DNA of 60,000 bases, from contig OX442316.1 in NCBI GenBank assembly GCA_949358305.1, forward strand, positions 11,348,001-11,408,000, given 5' to 3'. The DNA comes from Strigamia acuminata (Eukaryota; Arthropoda; Chilopoda; Geophilomorpha; Linotaeniidae). Every line of letters starts with the position of its first letter. The stretch's first letter is position 1. Below, piece by piece: positions 1-11,900 of this stretch. The notes under the pieces were generated by a model, which was not told the origin of the DNA, did no database searches, and saw only the letters and a list, made by a program, of their open reading frames with translations. The translations under genes and the position numbers were made by a program.

Positions 1-497
1 AGTAAAAAAAAAATTACTCCTGGGTTTTGGTTGGTAAATTTCTTATAGTGCAATTTCTCTATTTCCAATGTTAAATCATGCCTCGTACATTTTCACTTTT
101 TTATACATACCGGTATATATATATTTTTATATTTTTATATTTTTTATTTTGAAAAGCAATTTCAAAATGCAACCTTGTAAGCATCGATCGCAACCATCCC
201 AGCATTCTCCCAACATCATATTGTACCTTTGGGGCGAAAGCAAACACTGTCATATCAATGATTCTTTGAAACCAAGCAATTCAATAAGACTATAAAAGAT
301 GCAATTAAAAGCCTCTATCTTCTTCCAATATCAGAGAAAAGCATAACCTAAGGCCTCTTCACAAACCCAAGTTTACAACTACTCAGCGGATAGAAGAATA
401 AAAAACAAACAGAATTTCACTCGCAATTAAACATCAATCTTTAAATTTTCCTATAACCAGAGGGAAGAAAAAACTGTACGAAAACGTTGGTACTTAC
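1..497 (-). other. Intron after Ig8b (partial)
   Basis: AT-rich sequence between the Ig8b donor and the window edge. No Ig9 exon or other feature seen. Confidence 0.85.
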
Positions 498-674
498 TAT
501 GAACTTGAAGGAAAACTCCACGACTGAGTCCAGTGCCAATGCCATTAGTGGCAGCACAAAAGTAGTATCCTCTGTGTGACTCAGTTGCATGCTTGACTAG
601 CAACGATCCGTTCTGAAAGACGTGGAATTCGTCCCCGCTCTCCAAGACGTCCGTCTGGTCTGTCACTTCTGTGC
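498..674 (-). CDS. Dscam: Dscam exon: Ig8, second half
   Basis: A 177-bp phase 1-1 exon with a TTTTAG acceptor and a GTAAGTA donor. It encodes TEVTDQTDVLESGDEFHVFQ, an NGS sequon, SLLVKHATESHRGYYFCAATN (second Ig cysteine) and GIGTGLSRGVFLQVH. GYYxCxAxNGIGxGLS is diagnostic of Dscam Ig8. It is the last coding exon in the window; the following Ig9 exon must lie before position 1. Confidence 0.94.
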
Positions 675-3600
675 CTAAAATAGATCAATAGAGAAGCAAG
701 TTCAGCATTGGTTTACTGAAAAGCAGAAACGGAAAACTGTGTTGCATGTCCTTTAATTGCATCAGACAGTGATTTATCGGCAAGCCGCCAAGGACTATTG
801 GGAGATTCCCTCTCTGTGGAATGGCAGCATTCATTGTAACACAATGGAGAATTGTCCATTTGTGCATCACACTCTGGTGCGACCAAATGGGAAGGCATAT
901 ATCTTTGAAAACGCGACGAGTTTCACGGCATTCCAACATGGGACATCACGAATCAATATCGCATACGCCAAAAGCTGTTGACAGTCATACTCTCGACACG
1001 TTTAAATAAATCGAGACCAACTGTATAGTGTATAGAGTCAGAAAGCATCCATTAACTTGGCAGCCGTGCTAAAATTTTGATTATTATCACTTTATCCGAC
1101 AAGATGATTATTAATATTAAAACACGGTTTCTAAAACCTTTCACAAAAATTTAGATTTAGGTCAATTCCCCATGAACTCGTAAAATACTCGTAAAAAAAC
1201 GAAATTATTTGAAAATAGTTACGAATTAAAGACATTTTTTGTTCCGAAAGCTTTTAAATGTCGGCCTGTGATTTAATTAGCATAAAATTCAAACTAGAAA
1301 TGTCGGTATCTCGCCTTTTGTGTTATTGGCCGCATCACTTTCTTGCAGAAAATGATTCATTGTACCATAAATTCTGATTGCATTTTAATTTTATTTTCTT
1401 ATATAGCCCAGTGCAACAGAAAATCAAGTAGAATCCTATTAAGATAAAAATACCGTGTTTTATTCATGAACAAAGTAGACTATACAGCTCCTTAATGTGT
1501 GCCATAAACAAATATGATAATAAAATATTAATGTGAGAAACAGTTGGTTTGGTCACAAATGAGAGCTCAATGTCATGGCTTGTAAGCAAATGGTGCATCT
1601 GAGTAGATTACAAGTCTCTAGAGTCTTCAATCACATTAGCGCACCGACGTTACTACACAACACCGTCCATAGAATAAATATATGTATTCACACAGGATGA
1701 AAAAGAATAGTGGCAACAGAGGCGCCATTTCCTTTGATTTCCATGCAAGGAAATTAAGAAGCGGAAACCACAAACGTCATCATTATAAACAAAACGACGC
1801 CTTGGAGATTCAGAGAAATGGGAAGAGCAAGCAACTCGACTGTCACGACTAGAATATAATAAATAATGGCAAATTTAAATTATATCTAAAGAAAAGCAGA
1901 GGAGAAAACATTAAATTCGCAAAAAAAAATTCTTTATTTTAAAAATAATCCTAAAAACTTTTTGTTTTATTGATTCACTAAGGCGCTGTACTGTACGTCT
2001 ACTGCTATATAGCACAAGCTATGATATATTATATTTGGTGGGAAAAGCAGAGATTAAAGTTCCAAGAAAACATGACAGCCAATTACTTTCTTGCTGCTAT
2101 ATTCTCATTCCAAATTTTTGTCCACACTTACAAGATTAACTTTCTCTTTGGTCAATGACGATTTGATAAATTAAGTTGCAACTTTAATCCATTTGGGAAA
2201 TTGCTGACATCATCATCAACAAAATCAATCTAAGCCATAAAGGAGAAAACAAAAAAATCGTTTGCTATAAAATACTTCTTAAAAAATATGAAATAAAATA
2301 AATGGCTACGTGACTCCAAACTTCCTACACAGCTTCTGCACACAGAATAGCAAACGGTATAAATTGAAAGTGCTTTGATTGAAAATAACGTGGAATAAAA
2401 TGTCTGTAAACACCTAATCTCTCTATCCGTTAGCACTTAATATGCATGGCGAGTAATCCAACTGTGATTTGGCAAGCATTAGCTTATCTAATCACATTAT
2501 CAATGGAAACTATCAAAAATCACTTAATTTGTTTAAATTGGCTAAAATCGCCAACTTTTTATTCTTATTTTTATTTTTATTTTACAGTTTTACAATTTTA
2601 CAATTGCCATATCGTACCTCTCTGTCTTTTATTCGGGCCTTATCATGTCATTTTTACTTTAAACTCCGTCATAAAGATGGATGATCTCTTATTTTAATTT
2701 TTTCTTTCAATTTCAATCTAATGTTTTTCTCCACTGGCGGAAATAGATAAGAATATATACGAAAAAGAGGAAGGAAAAAAACCGCTACTGGCAACTGACA
2801 ACTGATCAAGAATATTATTGATGCTTCGGAAACGGGCAGTATTTTTTATAAAAAAAAGTTTTCAAGCAACAAAAATACGAAATCGATTGAATTTATATTA
2901 TAAATAAAGCTTAGCACAATATGAAATTGTAAATTTTAATACTGACTTAAAAATGTTATTAAAAAGTAAAAAAATTCATCCCATAAAGTGGAATATGGTT
3001 TTGAGAAGATAACAAGGTTGCGAGCTCATCATCTTCTAGAACGTGATCTTGACGGCTTAACGCCAAAAGTTTCCTCCTTATTCCAATGAAAATATACGAC
3101 TTGGTATCAAAAGGAACACCAAAATCCGTTTAGTTTAGGTCAACGACTGCCTCAATGCATTTGTACCCGTATCGTGACATGACGTCAAAATCAAAAGTTG
3201 ATTTTTTTATTTTATTTAAAAAAATATATAATTTGGTCCTGAATTCCTCTTGTCAATCTTTCTTCGTTAGTATTTCAAGCCTAGTGAGTGCATTTACGAA
3301 TTACGTTTATCGAAGCAAAACAAAATTGCTTTTTCAAACCTAGCCTTTCACATACAAATACAATGCAATCTCCCAAGAAAATTCGAATTTCAAATATGGA
3401 AGAGTCAACGGTTCTTTTTCTTCTCCGATTGTATTTGTTTTTGTCGAATTTATTTTTCCGCCTCTAAGGTTGACAAGAATATAAATTAAAGAAAGCATTT
3501 TCAAATAATTCATCACAGAAAGCACAAATAGATTTTATTTCCTTTGCATTATCTTTAAGGCACACCAATATTAATTTTTTTTTAAACATTAAAGCTAATA

Positions 3601-6433
3601 CTGTGTATATCTCTGTTTTGATTTAAGAACAAACTCAAAAGACAGAAAATCTCAAAATTAAATTTTCTTCTCGCGGTAAACTATAAAAACAAAGCCAGCT
3701 AGCACAAGCTAATTGAAATTTCCAGTGCAAACAAAAGTCCAAACACAGTGGTGGTCAACCTGACCATTTGCTCCCGTCAGCACAAAATTAAACTCGGACC
3801 AACCTCACAAAGGGTCATGATTCCATCTAGCTGCTTCTTGCCACTTCCCTTCCCTGCACAAAATTAAGGTGACACCGCCATAAGGACAGATGCGTCCTAA
3901 AGGAACTCTCAGCCCTTTCCAGGAATAAGTCTCGAGGGATCTAACAGTCTTTAGTACAAGATGAAAGTACGAAATTTTACCATTTACAAAATCCAGTGTC
4001 TCTAATTACTGCCAACTTTAGGGGCGCGGGCATCTTTTGTCATATACCAGACCACCACAGAAAAGAAGGAAAAGCAAGGCTGGTTGGGAAAGGCAATGTC
4101 CCTAGTGTGCCCCGTTTGTTTAATTAAACTTTTAATCACCTTACTGAGATTTGAAAGCTTAGCAATTATTCTGTCTTTCTCTTCTCACTGTCGATCATTA
4201 AACACCACGTTGGAGCTCGCAATAAAGTATATGAAGAAAAGAGTTTTACTTCTGTTCTCGTGTCCTTCTTTCCCAAACTGCAATTAGTTGCTAACAAAGT
4301 GTTTAGATGACATTGAGCTGGCGGCTAGAAGAAAAAAAAGCGATTTTCTAACTGACGTTATTGAAACCTGAAACTTGCACGCCTCAAATGCTGCAAATGA
4401 AATTGCTCGATTACTTTTGTTACAACAGAATACCGAATTCCGATATCACAATTTCCATTTTGTGTTGTTTGTAAGAACAGAAAATAAAGAAACCATCATC
4501 GGTTCTTTTCAAATTAAAATGAAAACAAAAGTTAATTATTAAATTTTTTTATCAATAACACTGTGTATGCAATATATGTTGGTGGTTCGCCCGAGTTCGC
4601 CCGCAGACAGAACAAGAATCCGGAGTTAAACAAATATCGATGGGGGAAAAAAAGATGAAAATAAAAAAGAAAGGGAAAAAAAGGAAAAGTGATTTCATTT
4701 GAAAGCCAAATGCCTTATTCAGCGATTCGTTGCCATCTTGCACTACAACCAAACCAATGTTCTTTTTATGCCGTGATCAACGAATAACTTCAAAGCACAT
4801 ATCGTAAAGCAAACAGCACACACCAATTGTATAATTCATACAGAATAACCTAACACTATATTTCTTGGTTTATAGAAAATATCCCTTCACCTTCCTTAAA
4901 TTAGATGACGCAACCATGTGGCTTTTCCTTGCGAAAATATCGATCTCGATTTTAAAGAGCATATCTAAATTCAAAGAAAAATGAAATGTTCAACATTTTA
5001 TTTTTTGGTTATCAAAGTAAGAAAAATCTATATTTTTAAAATATTCACCATCCAATTTTATGTACATTCTTGTACATATATATATATCACTCGTTTTTAT
5101 CGCAAGCAATTAAGAACTAATGATGTAAAAACGTGCAAAATTCGCATTAATAAATCATAAAGTTAATAAACCATAATTAATAAGTAGCCATTGCCTTTAC
5201 TGTAAAATAGAGCGTTGAAAAAATGAAAAGAATAGAGGAAATTCGACCTGGTTCAAACCTAATGCTGAGGCTTTGCCTCACTATCCCAAGATACATGGCG
5301 AACTGGCAACGCGACACCATTCATTACTCGCAGAGAAAAGGGTGCGCACCATTATTTCCAAGCTGACAAGGTTAGTAAGAATGGTGTAAATCATCCCAAT
5401 ATATCACGTTATACTTTACCAACGACTAATTACTCGTCACAAAACAAAAGGTATTGGCTAACACATCTTTAGCATTAATGTTGTCATGCTTGACCACTTG
5501 TGAGCGAGAACACATTAACCTGACAAAGCTTATTGGTGTAGGTGTGATATTTGCAATGATCTTCAATTGAAAGCTGTTGGTGCACATGAAAACAGATTTA
5601 AGTAGATGCACCGGTCAAACTGCATCCAATATTCATGACAAGTTCGTGCGAATATAAACACACAGTAGAGGGAAAAGTGTCAACACTTGAACGTTGCCAT
5701 TGCTTTTGTCACTTGCGCGGCTCATTGCTTTGCGTTTGTTTGCTTATTCAGTTAAAGGACTAGTGCTATTTGAATAATAAAGTGACCATTAGCCTTGACA
5801 GGACAGGTAAATTATGCATGAACACGCACCTCAAACCGTCCCTCATCTAGATGCCCTCGCATTTATTTAATTCAACTTAAAACTTTTCAACTTCTGAAAT
5901 AAAATCCATTAACATTTCTTGTGAATTCAGCTCGTGATGGAATTTGTTTAAATTCATTTTGAGAATTATCTGCTCACAAAAGCACTTCATACTTTCTAAC
6001 TTCCGAATCAAATAAATATTTAAACTAATTTAACTCGCACAAAGTGGCAATAAAACAAACAGGACCTTTCAAATCAAAATGGGTTTCTTCTTTAAAGTTT
6101 CCACTAAGCTTATGCTTAGTCGGTTGATGAGGGGAATGCATGTGACCTCGCATTGGATTATGCAAATTTTGAGCATAAAATCCATTGACCTTTCTAGTTA
6201 ATTACTGAAAAACATCAACGTTATCCAAATGAACGCCAATACCATGTTTTAAAGCATTCAACAATCTTCATAAAGCAAAGAGTTTAGAAAGAAGCATTAA
6301 AAAAAATCGTTTGCACATTTATGGGGAATCAATTAAGTTGGAACTTAGTTGTACCACTAAGCTCGTAACCAAGATTGGATGGCGCAACATCGCGACAAAC
6401 TATTAAAACTAAATGAAATAAAAATCTGCTTAC
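675..6433 (-). other. Ig8a-Ig8b intron, 5.8 kb
   Basis: AT-rich. Contains short open frames on both strands (e.g. near 757-1009) that overlap each other and resemble nothing known. No exon-like Ig sequence, RNA gene or clear transposon was seen. Confidence 0.8.
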
Positions 6434-6553
6434 CTCTAGCTTTCATCCAAGTGACCGAAGGAGGAGGAAACCCTTCAGCCTGGCAATGAATGACTGTCGA
6501 TCTTCCGAATAGAACCATTGTGTTCTTAGGTTCCAATGTCCATCGAGGAGGGA
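6434..6553 (-). CDS. Dscam: Dscam exon: Ig8, first half
   Basis: A 120-bp phase 1-1 exon with an ATTGCAG acceptor and a GTAAGC donor. It encodes PPRWTLEPKNTMVLFG, first cysteine in TVIHCQAEGFPPP and tryptophan in VTWMKAR, closely following the PPRWxLEP...GFPxPxVTW pattern of insect Dscam Ig8. It is separated from Ig7B by the 10.2-kb intron that holds the BEL element. Confidence 0.93.
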
Positions 6554-8502
6554 CTGCAATAGCGGAGCAAGCACAGAAGATTAACATGAGGCAGATTGTG
6601 CAGTTTCCCACAAATGAAACGTATAGCTTGAATACCGGTTGCAGCTGATGGAAACTTTGGAAATCAATCGTTGACTCGCAAGGGCTGAGGGCATACAAGT
6701 TTAACTTGAATAAAGTCAACAAACAACAAAGTTTAAAGCCAGATTTTTCTCAATATAACGCAATTTTTTCCCTTCTTTTAAATGGACCGATATTAAACGA
6801 GAAACCAGTCAAGTGATTATGGATGCCGTAATTTTGAAGAGCATCGTCGTATGTTGATCTCTTGCTGTCATCGACAGTAACAAGCTTTTATTTTCCACAA
6901 ATTTATTGTGTTTACTAACGATGAAAAAATGAAAAATATAAAAGAATGTTTTAAGAATGCGATAAGTTACTGTAAAATGAGATATAAAAAATTGCATCCT
7001 TATCATGTTTCATTTAATCATTTTTCAAAGCTAGGCTATCGCCATTAATTTATGTACGTCATATAGGAAAGCGAAGCATCTACTGTATGTGCTCACAATT
7101 TTTAAAATGTTCCTTGCAATTAGTAATCACACGAGGGTGATTTATGACATTGCTTGTTCCTGCCTTCCAATTCACACACATCCCTCTGTGGAATTGCCCC
7201 TCTCATATGAGGTTTAAGGATTTTGATTTCCAATTATAATTTCTAGACAATTTTTGTCCCTTCTTTATAACATCATATTTCATGCATTCATTCAATGCTG
7301 ACTTGATAATAATGAAAAATCGAAGAAAAAAATTCTAACCGAATGACAAAAAATTACTGGCTTCCAAAGTTTCCATGTGTGCACAATAATGACAAAAAAA
7401 ATTATCGTAAGCATATGACTCGTAACATTAGATCGAAAATAATACATAATTCTTATTTTATGTATTCAATTTTTGTTGTGATAGCGTTGTTTGTTTACAT
7501 TTCAAAATTTATTTATTTTTTTAATTTTTTTTTTGCAAAATGCAATTTTCAAAATTACTCTCAAGTAAACAACTTAGATCAAAGAGTCATGTACCCACTC
7601 GTACACTTTTGCATTGCAAATCTCGCCACTTAAAAAATGCAAAAGCTCAAGGAAAAAACAAATACAAGAAAAAGTAGATATATAGATTTGGTTTTCATGC
7701 AATTTTTTTTTCGGCTAGAAATAAATCAGATTTTTATATTATAAACAAATGTTTATTTTCAAGCTGTTCTATCTCTTTTTAAAAGGAAAAAACATATTTC
7801 CATCAAAATTTAAAACCAAACAGCATCAAATAGTATATTAAATATATAATCTGATTTTATAACTGGCTAAAAATGAAGAAATAAAAAATTAAACACTCTT
7901 GAATTAAATGATGATATAAGTGACTCCCCGTATAATTAGCATCGGTATCAAGGGGAGAAGAATTTCAAACAAAACAAAACAAAAAACATTTGTTTCTGTC
8001 ACCGCGTCAGCCGTGCAACATACACCACACACGGTGCAAATCGCAAACCCAAACAGAGTGCAGGAAGTGGAAGCTAGCTGAGCATGTGACGACACACTTC
8101 ACGGAAGTTTATAACAAAGAAAAAAGAGAAAAGGTATGCAACAGATGAACTGCTAAGTATTTGATAGCTTGATCAAATGATGGGTCAACACTACGAGTGC
8201 GAACTGCACTGTTGGTGTTTGTAATGTATTATGGTTGAGTCATAAAATTTCTACCAGGCTCTTCACAGACAACTCGACAACTTTTTGATAGCAGCTGTTA
8301 ACAAGAATATGAGCTCATAACTAAGGTCGTAACATTGAGTGCTCCACTTGAGAAAAACAAATCTTAAAAAAAGAGGAAAAGTTTAAGAAAAGCCAAAAAG
8401 AAATCGGAGAAAAGGAGCTTCTATTGATAGCACTAGAAGGTTTTTACTCTTCAGGTTTGTTTCCCCCACTCCACTACCTTTTTACAAATTCCCTACAATG
8501 AA
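6554..8502 (-). other. Ig7B-Ig8a intron, part downstream of the BEL element
   Basis: AT-rich intron sequence between Ig8a and the left insertion junction. Nothing else recognised. Without the element and its target duplication this intron would be about 4.1 kb instead of 10.2 kb. Confidence 0.85.
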
Positions 8503-8507
8503 TTTTA
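8503..8507. repeat. Target-site duplication, left copy (TTTTA)
   Basis: TTTTA before the 5' LTR matches TTTTA at 14633-14637 after the 3' LTR. A 5-bp duplication fits BEL/Pao integration. The true length could be 3-7 bp because the repeat runs into identical LTR-end bases. Confidence 0.7.
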
Positions 8508-8907
8508 TGTAAAATCCAGATTTGGATTTAATGTTTAGTAATGATTTCAATTTATGTTTAATTTTAGTGTTTTATTTCGAAAAGTGTTTTAAGTCTCTTT
8601 GTAATTGTTTTTATCGAATATCGAATTGTATTGGTAATGTTTTAACGACAATAGTGTTTTTTGATCGAGGGACACCAAGAGTGCCCTCTGGTGTGTAATC
8701 TGTAATTTTGACCGGTCCTTGTTGACCGGAAGTTGACCCCGTTTTTGGGATTGACCACCATCTTTTTTACCTGTATCATCGTGTGTCACCACGCGATTTT
8801 CCTTGTTAAAATCTTCAACGATTAAAATTAGTTAAGTTTAAAAATACGTCTCAAATTGTTGCTCGCGCGTGCTGCAATCGCAGCTAGATTATTTCGAAGT
8901 CTCGAAA
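8508..8907 (+). repeat. 5' LTR of the BEL element
   Basis: It begins TGTAAAATCC, repeats the 3' LTR base for base by eye, and ends near TCTCGAAA just before the primer-binding site. The exact end is uncertain by 1-2 bases because AATT is shared by LTR and flank. It contains four TTGACC hexamers within 49 bp (8708-8756). An apparent 67-codon minus-strand frame at 8589-8792 is just LTR sequence and recurs identically in the other LTR. Confidence 0.95.
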
Positions 8908-8908
8908 T

Positions 8909-8926
8909 TGGTGCCGAAACCCGGGA
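8909..8926 (+). other. Primer-binding site, tRNA-Phe type
   Basis: TGGTGCCGAAACCCGGGA lies one base after the 5' LTR. It is the exact complement of the last 18 nt (including CCA) of the widely conserved animal tRNA-Phe, whose 5' end reads GCCGAAA. It would prime minus-strand DNA synthesis. The tRNA match is from memory of the conserved tRNA sequence. Confidence 0.85.
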
Positions 8927-8994
8927 GAAAAATCCAGGAACCTGAAGAACTGAAATCTATAAAAACCGCAAGTAAAATTTGAGAAAAATAAAAA

Positions 8995-11900
8995 ATGGCC
9001 GAAGATCTCAACGTGATCAAGTCACAACGAACAGTGGCCAGAAGAATGACGACCGCCACTATAACCAAGGCGAAAACGATTCTTGCGGCAATACCACAGA
9101 ATGAACTCGAACTAAAAAAAATTAAGGCCAACCTGAAGGCCAAGTCCGCCGAATTAAAGGCGTTAGACGGAAAAATATTGGCGGCGTTGGTTGACGACGA
9201 CGAGATCGACCAAGAAATCACACAGTGCGAAACTAATTATAATGAGAAGATAATCGACTGCGAGGTCGAGCTCGAAGAAGCGCTGAAGAAAATGAATGCG
9301 CTGGCAATCGCCCCGCCACTCGCCCCGATCACCAACAATTACCATGGTACCGTTAATGCCCCGCACGAGACGACGATGCGACTCCCCAAGTACGAGGCCA
9401 TAAAATTCAGTGGCGACCCCCTCGAATGGGATGATTTCTGGGGGAATTTCGAAATCAGCATCGATTCGAAGCCTAACATCACAAATAAAAGCAAGTTAGT
9501 GTATTTAAAGTCGTATTTGGACGGTGAAGCGGCGCTCGTGTTGAAAGGACTGCCGCCAACTGATGAGAATTACCCCGTCGCCAAGGAACTTTTAATTGAA
9601 CGTTACGGGCGAAGTGACGTTATTCTCAGTGCGCACATGAGAGCGTTAATGAAAATGCAACCTGTAAAAGATATTTTAGACCCCGTGCCTCTTCAAAAGC
9701 TCTACGACCGCTGCGAGTCACACGTGCGCGGATTGTTGGCGTCAAAAATGAACACTGAAGCTATCGATGCGACAGCTTGTCCGCTGATATTGGGTTTGGT
9801 CCCAAAACAAATTTCACTAGACTTTTCGCGACAACACCCTGATGGGAAATACAAAGCAAAAGACTTATTGGACATGATTCGAGCTGAACTAATTCATCAT
9901 AGCAAAATTGATAGTTTTCAGGACCTGCATCGCACTAAAGACCAGGAGAAGTCGGGAAAAGCAGAAAAACAGGACACGGAGAAGACATTTCGCAAGAACA
10001 ACGATCGTGTCCCGTCTGCTCGAGTATTGAGCACGATGATCGCCAACTGCATGTTTTGCAGTAAGACCCACGAACGTGACGGCTGTTCCACGACTGCAGC
10101 GGAGCGAAAAGAATACGTGGTTAAAAATGGACGGTGTTTTAAGTGCTTAAAAAAGGGGCACACGTCGAAAACGTGCTCCTACCGAATCACGTGTAAGATT
10201 TGCCAACGAAATCACAATCCTTTGGTGTGTGATGGAGCGAGGAAAACCGTTAATGAAAGTTTGACCACTCACGTGGCTACGTGTGCAGAATTATCAGCGT
10301 TCGTCCCTCCTCCTGCTGCAGCGTTGGCGTCAATTTTTGTGCGTGTTGTGCATCAATCAAAAGAAGCGATCGTGCAGTGTCTTCTCGACCCCGGCAGCCA
10401 AACGACATTCGTGTTGTCCAGTCTTGCTAAAGACTTGGGGTTGCAATCGAAAGGAACTGAAAATTTGTCCGTACTGACTTTTGGCAGTCAAGTGTCGCAA
10501 AGTGCAAAGCGAGAACGATTCGAGTTGAATTTGTGCAACGTGGACGACAAGAATAAATCGCTCACGGTCACAGCAATCGAGACGCCGTGGATAACGCGGC
10601 CGATAAAAACTGAGTTGCAGGCTGGCTTGCGAGCCGCCTTAGCACGCAACAATATTGTAATAAATTTTGAACAATACACTAATTTTGATGTTTTTTGTTT
10701 GATAGGCGCCGATAATATCGCTAAAATTTTGACTGGACGTCTCGAGAAGTTTGAAGAGGATCTGGTGGCAATCGAAACAATTTTTGGCTGGGCGTTGATG
10801 GGTAGCTCGCCCAACGTGACGACTTTGTCTACAATGGTCACCCGCGTATTCAACGTGCGGCTCGACGACCGCTTAGATGACCATCTTAAACAATTCTGGG
10901 AACTCGAAGCGATTGGAATCCGACACGAGTCCATTGACGAGTCGCCAACAGATCGCAACACGTGCACAAAGCGCTTCCGCGAGCTGGTGACGCGAGAGGA
11001 CGGACGATATGTGGTGCCACTACCGTGGTTAGTCGATGCCAGTCAACTCAACAACAATTTTGAAGTAGCCAAGCGGAGATTTTGGCATTTGGTGCGCAAG
11101 TTCAAGAAGAACCCCGGCTTTTATCAAGCTTACAAAAAAATCTTCGACGATCAGCTGAAAAACGACATCATCGAAGAAGTGAAAGTGCAAGACCCAGAAC
11201 ATTCATATTTTATGCCGCATCGTGCAGTTGTGCGAGAGGATCGTGCGACGACAAAAATTCGTATTGTTTTCGACGCGTCATCAAAGGGAAAGAACGAGCT
11301 TTCGCTGAACGATTGTTTGGACAGCGGCCCCAATTTGTTACCGGAAATATTGAAACTTTTGGTGCTATTCCGACGTGAGCTTGTAGCGTACATCTCGGAC
11401 ATCGAAAAAGCATTTTTGCAGCTTCTGCTAAGACTTTGCGACCGGAACTTTGTTAGTTTTTTGTGGGTACCAGAGAATTGGGACGGTTTGGAATTCCTCG
11501 TGCCAAGAATTATGCGTCAGAAGCGAGTCACGTTTGGAGTCAGTTCCAGTCCCTACTCGTTAAACGACACGATCCAAATGCATCTGGACGAAATGGAGAA
11601 TTTGTATCCGGACACCGTCAAGCAGATTCGAGAGAAATTTTACGTGGACGACCTTCTGGATTCGATGCGAGCTGAAAATCAAGTTTTGACCGTTTTTTAT
11701 GAGGCGCGGAAGTTGATGATGGACGCGCATTTGCCTTTAAGAAAATGGCATTCGAATTCTCCACGACTACGAGAAATATTTGCTAAGGAGATCCCCGAAG
11801 ATGAAGAAATTATCGCCGCCGAAAATGGTCAAACTACCGTGCTAGGTTTGATTTGGAATTACGAGACCGATAGACTTCAACTCGAAATAGGAGAATGGGC

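Noticed and set aside
5240-5290. GGTTCAAACC resembling a tRNA T-loop
   Set aside because: No acceptor, D- or anticodon arm can be built around it.
8589-8792. 67-codon minus-strand frame repeated at 14314-14517
   Set aside because: Both copies are LTR sequence; the identity reflects LTR identity, not a gene.
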